64,000 bases of DNA from Aquimarina sediminis. Its GTDB lineage: Bacteria > Bacteroidota > Bacteroidia > Flavobacteriales > Flavobacteriaceae. Numbering within the stretch: position 1 is the first letter of the stretch; every line of letters starts with the position of its first letter. Shown here piece by piece: positions 37,126 to 47,600 of the stretch. Both the position numbers and the translations under genes were made by a program. The notes under the pieces are model-generated. The model saw nothing but the letters and a program-made list of their open reading frames with translations, searched no databases and was not told where the DNA came from. The DNA is taken from contig NZ_POYJ01000005.1 of the NCBI RefSeq assembly GCF_002895435.1, positions 271,232 through 335,231 on the forward strand, given 5' to 3'.

Positions 37126-38691
37126 ATGAGAAAACGTGTCTACAGGTCAAATATTCTTCTTTTAATTATGTTGATTTTTTTAGGATGCAAAATAAAAGAA
37201 AAACATAAAGTTAAAAAGCCAAATATTCTTTTCATAATGTCTGATGATCATACGTCTCAGGCATGGGGTATTTACGGGGGTATATTGAAAGACTATGTTC
37301 AAAACCAGAATATTAAACGATTAGCAAATGAAGGTATTACCTTGAATAATGCTTTTTGTACAAATTCAATCTGCGTACCAAGTAGAGCCAGTATTTTGAC
37401 AGGTCAATACAGTAATAAAAATGGAGTATATACACTCAACGACGCTCTAGATTCTGATAGCCTAAATATTGCTAAGGTGTTAAATAAAAACGGATATCAG
37501 ACTGCTATTATAGGAAAATGGCATTTAAAAAAAGAACCTTCAGGTTTTGATCATTATAATATTTTGCATGATCAAGGGCGTTATTGGGATCCAATTTTAA
37601 AAACACCAAAAAACTTCCATAAACCTTCAGCAGAGTGGGATGTACACAAAGGGTTCTCTACAGATGTTATTACACATTTATCATTAGAATGGTTGAATCG
37701 AAGAAGTAAAGAGAAACCATTTATGCTTATGACTCATTTTAAAGCAACTCATGAGCCCTTTGATTTTCCGGAAAGATTTAAGGATTTGTATACAGATATA
37801 GACCTTCCTGAACCAGCTTCTCTATTTGATTTTTCACCAGAAACTACCGGAAGAAGTTTTATTGGACAAAAACTAGAAAACCTGAGTTGGCGCTATGAAC
37901 AAGCGTCTAATGCACCGGACAAATGGTGGTGTAAATATCCGGAATTGCCTTTTTATACTAAGAATATGGATAGTATTGCCGCTCGTAAAGCAACGTATCA
38001 GAAATTGGTTAAAGATTTTTTGAGATCTGGAGCTGCAATCGATGATAATATTGGCAAAATTTTAGATTATTTAGAAGCTTCAGGGTTAGCCGACAATACC
38101 ATAGTGATTTATACAGCAGATCAAGGTTATTTCTTGGGAGAACATGGTTTTTTCGATAAACGATTAATATATGAAGAATCATTGCGGATGCCATTTATTA
38201 TAAGATATCCTAAAGAAATCCCATCAGGAAAACGTATAGATGACATTATTCTAAACATAGATTTTCCCGCTCTATTTGCAGATTATGCAGGTATAAAAGT
38301 ACCAGGATCTATACAAGGGAAGAGTTTTCGTAAAAACCTTATGGGTAAAACACCAGAAAATTGGAGAACATCTGCTTATTATAGATATTGGACAAATGAT
38401 ACTATTAGACCAGGACATTTTGGAATAAGAAACAAAAAATACAAATTGGTATTGTTTTATGGGCAATCTCTTGATATGACAGGCTCTTCAAAAGAATCTA
38501 CGGCACCATCATGGGAGTTTTATGATTTAGAAAAAGACCCTCATGAAAACAATAACGCATACAATGATAACTCTTATTCTAAAATCATTAAAAAAATGAA
38601 AATAGAGCTTATCAAACTTCGAAAAGAATATGAAGATACAGATGCTCAATATACTATTCTTCAAGATATTTTTGAAAATCATTGGAACTAA
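37126..38691 (+). CDS. Sulfatase lipoprotein
   Basis: About 521-aa type I sulfatase; the ATG at 37126 (MRKRVYRSN) gives the best signal peptide, ending at the lipobox FLGC, with an alternative ATG at 37114. CVPSR holds the formylglycine Cys (residue 87 counted from 37114). DDHTSQ, GKWHLKKEP and TADQGYFLGEHG are metal- and substrate-site motifs. The last resembles the arylsulfatase A / choline-sulfatase-like subgroup that also includes GlcNAc-6-sulfatases and iduronate-2-sulfatases. With the preceding sulfatase, 31 bp upstream, it implies a sulfated substrate. Confidence 0.92.
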   Translation: MRKRVYRSNILLLIMLIFLGCKIKEKHKVKKPNILFIMSDDHTSQAWGIYGGILKDYVQNQNIKRLANEGITLNNAFCTNSICVPSRASILTGQYSNKNGVYTLNDALDSDSLNIAKVLNKNGYQTAIIGKWHLKKEPSGFDHYNILHDQGRYWDPILKTPKNFHKPSAEWDVHKGFSTDVITHLSLEWLNRRSKEKPFMLMTHFKATHEPFDFPERFKDLYTDIDLPEPASLFDFSPETTGRSFIGQKLENLSWRYEQASNAPDKWWCKYPELPFYTKNMDSIAARKATYQKLVKDFLRSGAAIDDNIGKILDYLEASGLADNTIVIYTADQGYFLGEHGFFDKRLIYEESLRMPFIIRYPKEIPSGKRIDDIILNIDFPALFADYAGIKVPGSIQGKSFRKNLMGKTPENWRTSAYYRYWTNDTIRPGHFGIRNKKYKLVLFYGQSLDMTGSSKESTAPSWEFYDLEKDPHENNNAYNDNSYSKIIKKMKIELIKLRKEYEDTDAQYTILQDIFENHWN

Positions 38692-38832
38692 CTTAGAGAA
38701 GTGCTTTAAAATTTATAGCCAATATTTTATGTGAAAATATTAGCTCAATATTTTGTTTATCAGTGATTTGTTGTGGTTTCTTAGGAGAGGTAGTAAACCA
38801 ATAACCCTTTAATAGTAGTAAAAATTAAATTT

Positions 38833-39804
38833 ATGTTGTATCCTTTAAAATTTTACCCAATTCTCAAAGAAAAGATTTGGGGAGGAAGTAAGTTAAAAAC
38901 TATTCTGAATAAACCTTTAGAGAAAGAAAAGATCGGCGAAAGCTGGGAAATATCAACAGTAGGTACAGAGGTTTCTGTAGTGTCTAATGGAGAGTTTGCT
39001 GGAAGAAGATTAGATGACATTATAAGAGAATGTAAAGCTGAACTCTTAGGAAAAAAAGTATATCAGGAATTTGGCGATCAATTCCCCTTGTTAATCAAAT
39101 TTATTGATGCCCAGGAAGATTTATCCGTTCAATTACATCCTAATGATGAATTAGCAAAAAAACGCCATAATTCTTACGGAAAGACAGAAATGTGGTACGT
39201 AGTACAAGCGGCTCAAGACTCCAAGCTAATTGTAGGTTTTAATAAGGATACTACAAGAGAGGAGTATGAAAGATTTTTGAATAATAGAAAAATTACAGAA
39301 TTACTCAATTTTGATAGTATTTTAGAAGGAGATAGTTACTTCATAAAAGCAGGTACAATCCATGCTATAGGGAAAGGAGCATTGATAGCAGAAATTCAGC
39401 AAACTTCTGATATAACCTATAGAGTTTACGATTGGGATCGAAAAGATGATAATGGAATTCAAAGAGAATTACATACCGAATTAGCTTTAGAAGCCCTTGA
39501 TTTTAACAAGAGCAATTCATCCAAATTGATTTATGATGACACAGTGAATAGCACGAATGAAGTAGTTTCTTCAATTTATTTTACTACTAGTTCAATTGAA
39601 ATAGATGGTCGTTTTGAAAGAGATTATAAAGACTTGGATTCATTCAAGATTTTAATGTGTGTAAAAGGGAGTGGTACGATATATACAAAAGACAATTCTA
39701 CTTCGATTGAGGTTGGAGAAACATTATTAATTCCTGCAAAAATTAAACACATATTGATAGAGAGTAATGCTCAAAAAATGAAGTTGTTAGAAGTCTATAT
39801 TTAA
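38833..39804 (+). CDS. manA: Mannose-6-phosphate isomerase, class I
   Basis: 323-aa cytoplasmic cupin isomerase converting mannose 6-phosphate to fructose 6-phosphate. The Zn2+ ligands are visible: Gln100 and His102 (VQLHPND), Glu119 (TEMWYV) and His177 (AGTIHAIGKG); YRVYDWDR is also diagnostic. The length fits the short Firmicutes/Bacteroidota class. Its place inside a mannosidase-rich locus shows that mannose is an end product. No obvious SD; it has its own 141-bp upstream gap. Confidence 0.95.
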   Translation: MLYPLKFYPILKEKIWGGSKLKTILNKPLEKEKIGESWEISTVGTEVSVVSNGEFAGRRLDDIIRECKAELLGKKVYQEFGDQFPLLIKFIDAQEDLSVQLHPNDELAKKRHNSYGKTEMWYVVQAAQDSKLIVGFNKDTTREEYERFLNNRKITELLNFDSILEGDSYFIKAGTIHAIGKGALIAEIQQTSDITYRVYDWDRKDDNGIQRELHTELALEALDFNKSNSSKLIYDDTVNSTNEVVSSIYFTTSSIEIDGRFERDYKDLDSFKILMCVKGSGTIYTKDNSTSIEVGETLLIPAKIKHILIESNAQKMKLLEVYI

Positions 39805-39884
39805 CAGCTATTAGAAAAAAAGCTCACAATTAATTTTATACTTATATATAAATCAATTGGATGTTATTTAACCTTTTTGAGTTG

Positions 39885-39898
39885 TCATTGATCGAAAA
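39885..39898 (+). promoter_or_regulatory. Candidate operator: TCATTGATCGAAAA motif, copy 3
   Basis: TCATTGATCGAAAA, 74 bp before the susC start, with a TAACATTTG (39924-39932) downstream at the same 41-bp TTG-to-TTTG distance as copy 2. A good -33 box is not evident, which would fit activator dependence (inference). Confidence 0.45.
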
Positions 39899-39972
39899 TT
39901 TTACCTAAAAATTAACATTAGAGTAACATTTGTATTGTCGATATAGAAATAAATTAACTAAAAGTAGGTAGT

Positions 39973-42900
39973 ATGATTAATAAATTACTGATTTTTTTAA
40001 TGTTTGTGTTGTTTGTGTCAAGCAATGTGGCATTTGCACAAAATAAAAAAACCGTTTCAGGTACTGTAACAGGGGAAGATGGGATACCTCTGGTAGGAGT
40101 GAACGTCATCGAAAAAGGAACATCTAATGGTACATCAACAGATTTTGATGGAAACTATAATGTTGTCGTTTCAAATTCATCTAGTGTTTTAGTCTTTTCC
40201 TCTCTTGGATTTGAAGAAAAGGAAATAGTTGTAAATGAAAAAACAAATATAGATGTTGTATTAATTGGAAGTGACGAGCTATTGGGAGAAGTAGTAGTAA
40301 CAGCTTTAGGTATAAAGAAGACTACAAAAGCACTGGGGTATTCTTTGACAGAAGTTGGAGGAGATGAATTGTCCACCATTAAATTACCCAATGCAGTCAA
40401 TTCATTACAAGGTAAAATTGCAGGTGTTAATGTAACACAAAACTCTACAGGAGCGGCAGGTTCTAGTAGGGTTATTATTCGTGGGTCAAGTACACTTACC
40501 GGGGATAATCAACCTTTGTATGTTATAGATGGTATACCTATTAGTAACGTAAATAATGGATCTGCAGGATTATGGGGAGGATCCGATGGAGGTGATGGAA
40601 TTTCTAGTATTAATCCAGATGATATAGAGTCTGTAAGTGTATTAAAAGGAGGGGCGGCTTCCGCATTATACGGTTCTAGAGCCGCAGGTGGAGTTATTAT
40701 TGTAACAACAAAATCGGGTAAAGAACAAAAAGGTTTTGGTGTAGAAGTAAGTAGCTCTGTAACATTTGATCAGGTAGACACATCGTTACAAGATTTTCAA
40801 ACCGAATATGGTCAAGGACGACGTGGTGCAAAACCGGTAAATCAGGAAGAAGCTCTGGATGTAGGATTGTCATCATGGGGAGAAAGACTAGATGGATCTA
40901 GTGTAATACAATGGGATGGAGTATCGAGACCATATTCATATGTAGGAAATAATCAAGAGCATTTTTATAGAACAGGAACGACATTTATCAACTCGGTAGC
41001 CTTAACTAATGGAGGAGAAGATTTTAATTATAGATTTTCAGCGTCTGATTTAACCAACGAAGATATTACACCAAATTCAGGATTAAATAGAAAAACATTT
41101 TCATTAAATTCTGGAGCAGTAATGGCAGATAAATTAACTACTCAGGTTAATGTAAAGTATATTTTGGAAGAAGTAAATAATAGGCCTCGTTTATCTGATG
41201 CGCCTGGAAATGGAAATTTTACAGTAGCCAATCTAGCACCAAATGTAGATGTTAGATTTATGAATCCAGGAGCAAATGATGATTTGACAGAGCGACAATA
41301 TTCCTCTAACTCGTTTTCTCAAAACCCATATTTTGCTGCTTATAATTTTAGAAACGAAGACACAAAAAACAGAGTTATAGCATCAACATCTTTACGATAT
41401 GATGTTTTTGATTGGTTATATGTTTCCGGTAGAGCAGGGATAGATCACTATACTATTAGAAGAACTGCAGTAGAACCTTTTGGTACGGCATATAAACCAT
41501 TGGGAGGTATAGAAGAGAGAGAGATTAGATATAGCCAGATTGATGCAGATTTGATCCTGGGGGTAGAGAAAGATATCACAGATAAATTCGCAACCAATGT
41601 TTTTATCGGAGCAAATGGAAATAGTGTTTCTCAAGAAACAAAAATACTTAGAGGAAACGATTTTATCGTACCAGGATTAGAGCAATTTGGAAACACAGTT
41701 AACCAATCTGCCGAAAATAATTTTTCTGGTAATGGAAATGGAAAAAGAAAAATAGGATCCTTATATGGTTCAGTAGAATTTTCTTATGATGATTTTGCTT
41801 ATCTAACATTTACAGGAAGAAATGACTGGTTCTCTACCTTATCTTTTCCTGGGAAAAATACTTCAAATAATGATTTCTACCCATCTGTAAATGCAAGTTT
41901 GATTTTATCACAAATGTTTGAATTGCCAGAAGCAATTGATTTTCTAAAACTAAGAGGAGGATATTCTGAAGTTGCTGGGGGAGCACAAGATCCTTATCAA
42001 TTAGCATTAACCTATCAGATTTTTGGTCAAGGGCATTTGGGACAACCTTTAGGAAGTATAAATGGAGATCGAGTGCCAAATGCTAATTTGGTAGCATTTA
42101 GTAAAAGCGAATCTGAAATTGGTATTGATGCAAGATTCTTTAATAGTAGATTATCTTTTGATGTGGCTTATTATTCAAATGAGACAACCAATGATATTGT
42201 TCCTGTAGGTACTTCAGTATTTTCTGGATACAATACAGCCTTAGCAAATATTGGAATAGTAGAGAATAAAGGAATTGAATTTTTGATTTCCGGAACTCCT
42301 GTTAAAACCGAAAACTTTAGCTGGACTACTAGTGTTAATGGAGCTCATAATACAGGAAAAGTAGTAGCAACTAATGAAGAAGGAGGAGAGATAAGTTTGG
42401 GAGAACCTAGATCCAGAAATGTAGAAATCAAGCAAATTGTGGGAGAACCTTATGGAGTCATTTTTGGAGTACCTTACGTAAGAGATGATAACGGAAATAT
42501 AGTATATGAAATTGATGGAGATGGTGTACCATTAGCACAAAGAGGAGAACGTAAAATTTTGGGAGAAGGAGTACCTCCGTTAACCCTAGGATTTACAAAT
42601 ACCATAACATATAAAAATGTTACCCTAAACTTTTTGATTGATGGTAAGTTTGGAGGGCAGATTTTTTCAGGTACTAATACAGTAACTTATGGAAATGGAT
42701 TACATAAAGGAACTTTAGCAGGTAGAGAAAATGGACTTACTGTTACAGGGGTTAATGCAGAAACTGGAGAGCAGTTTACTACAACTGTAGCTCCTGAAGA
42801 TTTGCAAACCTATTATGGCAGAATTAGTGGAATAGCAGAAGAGTTTGTTGAAGATTCTGATTATATTAAATTTAGACAGCTAAGTTTAGGGTATACTTTC

Positions 42901-43098
42901 CCTAATAGTATATTAGATAAAACCTTCTTGGATAGCGCTTCAATTTCTTTAATAGCTTCTAATCTGTTTTACCTTATGAGAACGGTGGATAATATTGATC
43001 CAGAAAGTGCTTACAATGTAGGTAATGCCCAAGGGCTTGAATATTTTGGACTTCCTTCTACAAGAAGTTATGGGTTAAATGTGAACTTAAAGTTTTAA
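39973..43098 (+). CDS. SusC/RagA-family TonB-linked outer membrane transporter
   Basis: 1041-aa outer-membrane beta barrel importing oligosaccharides or glycopeptides. Signal peptide 1-22; a carboxypeptidase-regulatory-like domain (about 25-110, VSGTVTGEDGIPLVGVNV), a TonB-dependent plug (about 115-235, GKIAGVNVT, VIRG-type strand VIIRGSSTL, GGAASALYGSRAAGGVIIVTTK) and the barrel to the C-terminal GLNVNLKF. There is no N-terminal FecR-interaction extension, so it is probably not ECF-sigma coupled. The SusD partner follows after 10 bp. It is the only SusC in the window and therefore the likely importer for the whole locus. Confidence 0.96.
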   Translation: MINKLLIFLMFVLFVSSNVAFAQNKKTVSGTVTGEDGIPLVGVNVIEKGTSNGTSTDFDGNYNVVVSNSSSVLVFSSLGFEEKEIVVNEKTNIDVVLIGSDELLGEVVVTALGIKKTTKALGYSLTEVGGDELSTIKLPNAVNSLQGKIAGVNVTQNSTGAAGSSRVIIRGSSTLTGDNQPLYVIDGIPISNVNNGSAGLWGGSDGGDGISSINPDDIESVSVLKGGAASALYGSRAAGGVIIVTTKSGKEQKGFGVEVSSSVTFDQVDTSLQDFQTEYGQGRRGAKPVNQEEALDVGLSSWGERLDGSSVIQWDGVSRPYSYVGNNQEHFYRTGTTFINSVALTNGGEDFNYRFSASDLTNEDITPNSGLNRKTFSLNSGAVMADKLTTQVNVKYILEEVNNRPRLSDAPGNGNFTVANLAPNVDVRFMNPGANDDLTERQYSSNSFSQNPYFAAYNFRNEDTKNRVIASTSLRYDVFDWLYVSGRAGIDHYTIRRTAVEPFGTAYKPLGGIEEREIRYSQIDADLILGVEKDITDKFATNVFIGANGNSVSQETKILRGNDFIVPGLEQFGNTVNQSAENNFSGNGNGKRKIGSLYGSVEFSYDDFAYLTFTGRNDWFSTLSFPGKNTSNNDFYPSVNASLILSQMFELPEAIDFLKLRGGYSEVAGGAQDPYQLALTYQIFGQGHLGQPLGSINGDRVPNANLVAFSKSESEIGIDARFFNSRLSFDVAYYSNETTNDIVPVGTSVFSGYNTALANIGIVENKGIEFLISGTPVKTENFSWTTSVNGAHNTGKVVATNEEGGEISLGEPRSRNVEIKQIVGEPYGVIFGVPYVRDDNGNIVYEIDGDGVPLAQRGERKILGEGVPPLTLGFTNTITYKNVTLNFLIDGKFGGQIFSGTNTVTYGNGLHKGTLAGRENGLTVTGVNAETGEQFTTTVAPEDLQTYYGRISGIAEEFVEDSDYIKFRQLSLGYTFPNSILDKTFLDSASISLIASNLFYLMRTVDNIDPESAYNVGNAQGLEYFGLPSTRSYGLNVNLKF

Positions 43099-43108
43099 AA
43101 AAAGAATT

Positions 43109-44596
43109 ATGAAAAAATCAATTTATATAATATTCTTGGCAATACTATTCGTTGCCTGTGATGAAGGCTTTGAAGAGTTAAATGTAGACCCTACCAAGCC
43201 AACTCAAGTAAGTGTGGTAAACAAATTATCTGCGGTACAATTATATACTTCAGGAGAAAGATATGAGAACTGGAGAGCTAATCTAATTTATTGTTCTACA
43301 ATGATGCAACATATGGCATCTACTGCTGGATATTGGACTGGGGATAAATATACCTTAAATGAAGGATTTGCTTCTTCTATGATTGACAGAATCTATGGAA
43401 ATGCGGTTAAAACGTTAGAAGATATGTTAATCCAATTAGAAGAAGAGGGACATCCAGAAGAAATGAAAGCAATTACAAGAATACAAAGAGTTTTTGTATT
43501 TCATAGATTGACAGATTTGCATGGAGATGTTCCTTATAGCGAAGCAGGTAAAGCATTTTTGGAGGGTATTCTTACTCCAAAATATGATTCCCAAAGTGAA
43601 ATTTATGCAGATATGCTAAAAGAGTTAGAAGAATCTGCAGCTGCTTTGGGGTCTGGAACCTCAGATTTTGGAGATGGAGATTTAATGTTTAAAGGTGATC
43701 AGGCAAAATGGAAACGATTTGCAAACTCTATGATGTTAAGACTAGGTTTACGTTTAATAAAAGTTGATCCAACAGCTTCACAACAATGGGTAACCAAAGC
43801 AATTGCTGGAGGTGTAATGGAGTCTAATGATGATATTGCATATATTCAGCATACAGCAGGACCAGAAGGTATTAATAAAAATGGGGTTGGAGAAGTGTTC
43901 ACGGCAGATGGTAATCCACGTCTAAGTAAAACTTTTGTAGATTTTTTAGCAGGAGATCCTAGATTGCCGATCCTTGGAGCACGTAGAAGTGATGGTAGTA
44001 CAGATCCGGTAGATCAAAAAGGATTACCAAATGGCTTAGACAGTTCTTTACTACTTGATTTAACAGGAGAAGAGGATACAGATGCGTATACCGAACCCAA
44101 TAGAAGTATTATAACAGGAGAAGATGCTCCTATGTTTTTCCAGACCTACGCAGAAGTAGAGTTTATGCTAGCTGAAGCGGCACACAGATGGGGATTAGCA
44201 GGTGGCGATCCAGAATCACATTATAATGCAGGAGTGCGTGCAGCTATGAAAATGTTAGAATTGTATGGAGAAGCAGGCGCAATAGCAGATGCCGATATTG
44301 ATCAATATCTAGTTGATAATCCTTTTGATGGAGCTAATGCACTAGAGCAAATAAATACTCAATATTGGGCAGCAACATTCCTAAACGAATATGAAGCATA
44401 TGCCAATTGGAGAAGAACAGGATTTCCTGTGTTAGTTCCTGTTAATTATCCAGGTAATGTTACTAACGGGACTATACCAAGAAGATTAACTTATGCTACC
44501 AGCGAACAAAGCAATAATACAGAAAATTATAACGCAGCCATCTCAAACCAAGGGCCAGACCTATTAACCACAAGAGTTTGGTGGGATAAAGAATAG
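43109..44596 (+). CDS. SusD/RagB-family nutrient-binding lipoprotein
   Basis: 495-aa surface lipoprotein (LFVAC, Cys16) pairing with the preceding SusC. The start FEELNVDPTKPT and the long helical TPR-like body match the SusD-like_2 group. FANSMMLRLGLRLIKVDP and EVEFMLAEAAHRWGL are characteristic. It caps the SusC barrel and binds the glycan before import. A strong terminator follows 43 bp after its stop, so susCD forms its own unit or the distal genes are attenuated. Confidence 0.95.
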   Translation: MKKSIYIIFLAILFVACDEGFEELNVDPTKPTQVSVVNKLSAVQLYTSGERYENWRANLIYCSTMMQHMASTAGYWTGDKYTLNEGFASSMIDRIYGNAVKTLEDMLIQLEEEGHPEEMKAITRIQRVFVFHRLTDLHGDVPYSEAGKAFLEGILTPKYDSQSEIYADMLKELEESAAALGSGTSDFGDGDLMFKGDQAKWKRFANSMMLRLGLRLIKVDPTASQQWVTKAIAGGVMESNDDIAYIQHTAGPEGINKNGVGEVFTADGNPRLSKTFVDFLAGDPRLPILGARRSDGSTDPVDQKGLPNGLDSSLLLDLTGEEDTDAYTEPNRSIITGEDAPMFFQTYAEVEFMLAEAAHRWGLAGGDPESHYNAGVRAAMKMLELYGEAGAIADADIDQYLVDNPFDGANALEQINTQYWAATFLNEYEAYANWRRTGFPVLVPVNYPGNVTNGTIPRRLTYATSEQSNNTENYNAAISNQGPDLLTTRVWWDKE

Positions 44597-44639
44597 TTCA
44601 TAAATTTTAAGTTTTTTTGAATCCTTTTATTAGCCGAAT

Positions 44640-44671
44640 AAATAAAGGAGAAATTAATTTCTCCTTTATTT
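44640..44671 (+). terminator. Intrinsic terminator after susD
   Basis: Perfect inverted repeat, AATAAAGGAGAAATT at 44641-44655 directly followed by its complement at 44656-44670, extended one pair by 44640/44671. It ends in a run of T (44669-44675). Steric limits leave roughly a 14-bp stem and 4-nt loop. Confidence 0.85.
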
Positions 44672-44696
44672 TTTTGATAAATACACTTTTAATGAA

Positions 44697-47600
44697 ATGA
44701 AGATTACTAATCCATATCTGTATTGTATACCTGTTGTTATTCTAGTATTGTTTTTTTTTAATAAAAATGAAGAAGAAATAGATACTGTAGTGCAGAAAAG
44801 ATTTTCGATACTGGATTCTTCTTATAGTGGGGTAACTTTTTCAAATACAATAAAAGATACTAAAGAAAGGAATATATTAAAATATGCCAATTTTTATGGA
44901 GGAGCAGGAGTTGGAGTAGGAGATTTTAATAATGATGGTCTGCAAGATATATACTTTGCCGGTAATATAGTACCAGACAAAGTATATTTTAATCAAGGAA
45001 AACTTGTTTTTAAAGATGTTACCAAAGAAGTAGGAATAAAAAATGATGGAGGATGGTCTACAGGAGTAACTGTTGCAGATGTAAATAATGATGGATATGT
45101 AGATGTGTATGTTAGCAGAGAACTATATGACGATAAACCAGATTGGAGATCTAATCTATTATACATTAATAAAGGAGATGGAACCTTTATAGAGTCCGCT
45201 GCAGAATACGGTGTTGCAGATTCACAAAGAACAAGACATGCTACTTTTTTTGATTATGATAAAGATGGGTTTTTGGATTTGTTTTTATTAACCCAGCCTC
45301 CTAATCCTGGAAGTTATTCGGATTACTTTGGAACCAAATTACTTCAACCCGAATATCATGTTAAATTGTTTAGAAATACAGGAAAAGAATCTTTTGTAGA
45401 AGTAACAAAACAGGCAGGGCTATTACATACCGGATTTCCTAATGCAGTATCCGCAAGTGATATTAATAATGATGGCTGGACCGATCTTTATGTTGCAAAT
45501 GACTTTTATGCACCAGACTTTGTTTTTATAAATAATAAAGACGGCACTTTTATTAATCAGGCTGATTCTGCATTAAACCATATGTCCTATTATAGTATGG
45601 GAGTAGATATCGCTGATATTAATAATGATGGCTTACTAGATGTTTTTGTAGTAGATATGGTTGCTGAAGATAATTTCCGATCTAAGTCAAATATGAGCGG
45701 GATGAACCCTAAAGCTTTTCAAAGAGTCGTAGATAATGGAGGACACTATCAATATATGTACAATACTGTCCAACTCAATAATGGAAATTCAACTTTTAGC
45801 GATATTGCTCAATTAACAAATATGGCAGCTACCGACTGGAGTTGGTCTAATCTTATTGCTGATTTTGATAATGATGGGTTAAAAGATGTATATATCACCA
45901 ATGGTTTATTACGTGATATTCGTAATACAGATGCTGATAAGAAAGTTGGAGAATATGTTATTGAAACAGCAAATAATTGGATAAGTAAAAATCCACATGC
46001 AGGAGAAATTAGTATCTGGGAGATATTAGATTTGGATAAAACCTTAGCACTGTTACCATCTCAACCCTTACAAAATTATGCCTATAAAAATTACGGAAAC
46101 CTAAAGTTCAAAAAAGCAATGAATGAATGGGGGCTGGATCAAAAGTCCTTTTCTAACGGAGCCGCTTATGCTGATTTTGACAACGATGGTGATTTGGATA
46201 TTGTGGTAAATAATATTAATGAAGAAGCATTTATATATCGTAATAATTCTGAAATTTTATCTAAATCTAATTTTCTCAGAATCAAATTATCTGATAAAAA
46301 AGGGAGACCTGTTTTTGGTACCAGAGTACAATTGTATTGTAAAGATGGTGTGCAAACGCAAGAAACCACCAATGTTAGAGGGATTTATTCGACCAGTGAA
46401 CCTTTGGTACATTTTGGACTTGGTAATTTAAAAAAAGTGGATAGCTTAATTATTACTTGGCCTAATGGGACACAATTGGTGAAAAAAGATATAGCAGCCA
46501 ATAAACTATTACAGTTAGAAATGGTTAGTGGTTCTGCATTAGCGGATAATAGAAAACCTGATGTTGTTACAAAAGACCTTCTTTTTAAGGAAATTACGAC
46601 ATCATTTGGTATCAATTATAAGCATATAGAAAATGTATTTGATGACTACAAAAAACAAGTGTTGTTACCTCATAAATTATCTCAATTCGGACCAGCTTTA
46701 GCAATAGGAGATATTAATAATGATGAATTAGAAGATGTCTTTATAGGTGGAGCGACAGGGTTTGATGCAGTACTATATATTCAAAATAACGAAGGAAGTT
46801 TTTCAAAAAGCAATAAAGCTCTGTGGGTAAAAGAAAATGCATATGAGGATGTAGATGCAATATTTGTAGATATAAATGGAGATTCGTACCTAGATTTGTA
46901 CGTAGTAAGTGGAGGTAATGAATATCCAATAAACGATCCTCATTATATAGATAGATTATATCTTAATGATGGTAAAGGCAATTTTTCAAAAGGTGCTATA
47001 CTTAACGTAAACCGCCAAAGTGGATCAAAGGCTATTGTAGAAGATTATGATAATGATGGTGATTATGACGTCTTTGTTGGTGGAAGAGTGGTACCACACC
47101 AATATCCCATGCCCGCAAGTAGTATGCTTTTAAAGAATGAAAATGGACAACTGGTAAATGTTACCGATATGATTGCTCCAGAATTTAAGGATATTGGAAT
47201 GGTGACCGATGCAGTGTGGACAGATTATGATAATGATGCAGATATTGATCTTATACTAGTAGGAGAATGGATGCCAATAACTCTGTTCAAAAATGAACAA
47301 GGGAAATTGTATAAAGAAACTAATGAAAGCCTTGAAAAATCAGCAGGTTGGTGGTTTAGTCTAGAAAAAGGAGATTTTGATAATGATGGAGATATTGATT
47401 TTATAGCCGGTAACATTGGTCTGAATTATAAATATAAAACATCAGAAGAAACTCCTTTTGATGTGTATTATCATGATTTTGATTCCAATGGAAGCCAAGA
47501 TATTGTTTTGGGGTATTATGATAAGAATAAACATTACCCGGTAAGAGGGTTTTCATGTTCCGCAGAGCAAATTCCATTGCTTAAGAAGCAAATTAATAAT

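Noticed and set aside
38721..38741. AATATTTT/AAAATATT hairpin before manA
   Set aside because: A/T-only 8-bp stem of low stability with no T run; likely chance in A/T-rich DNA.
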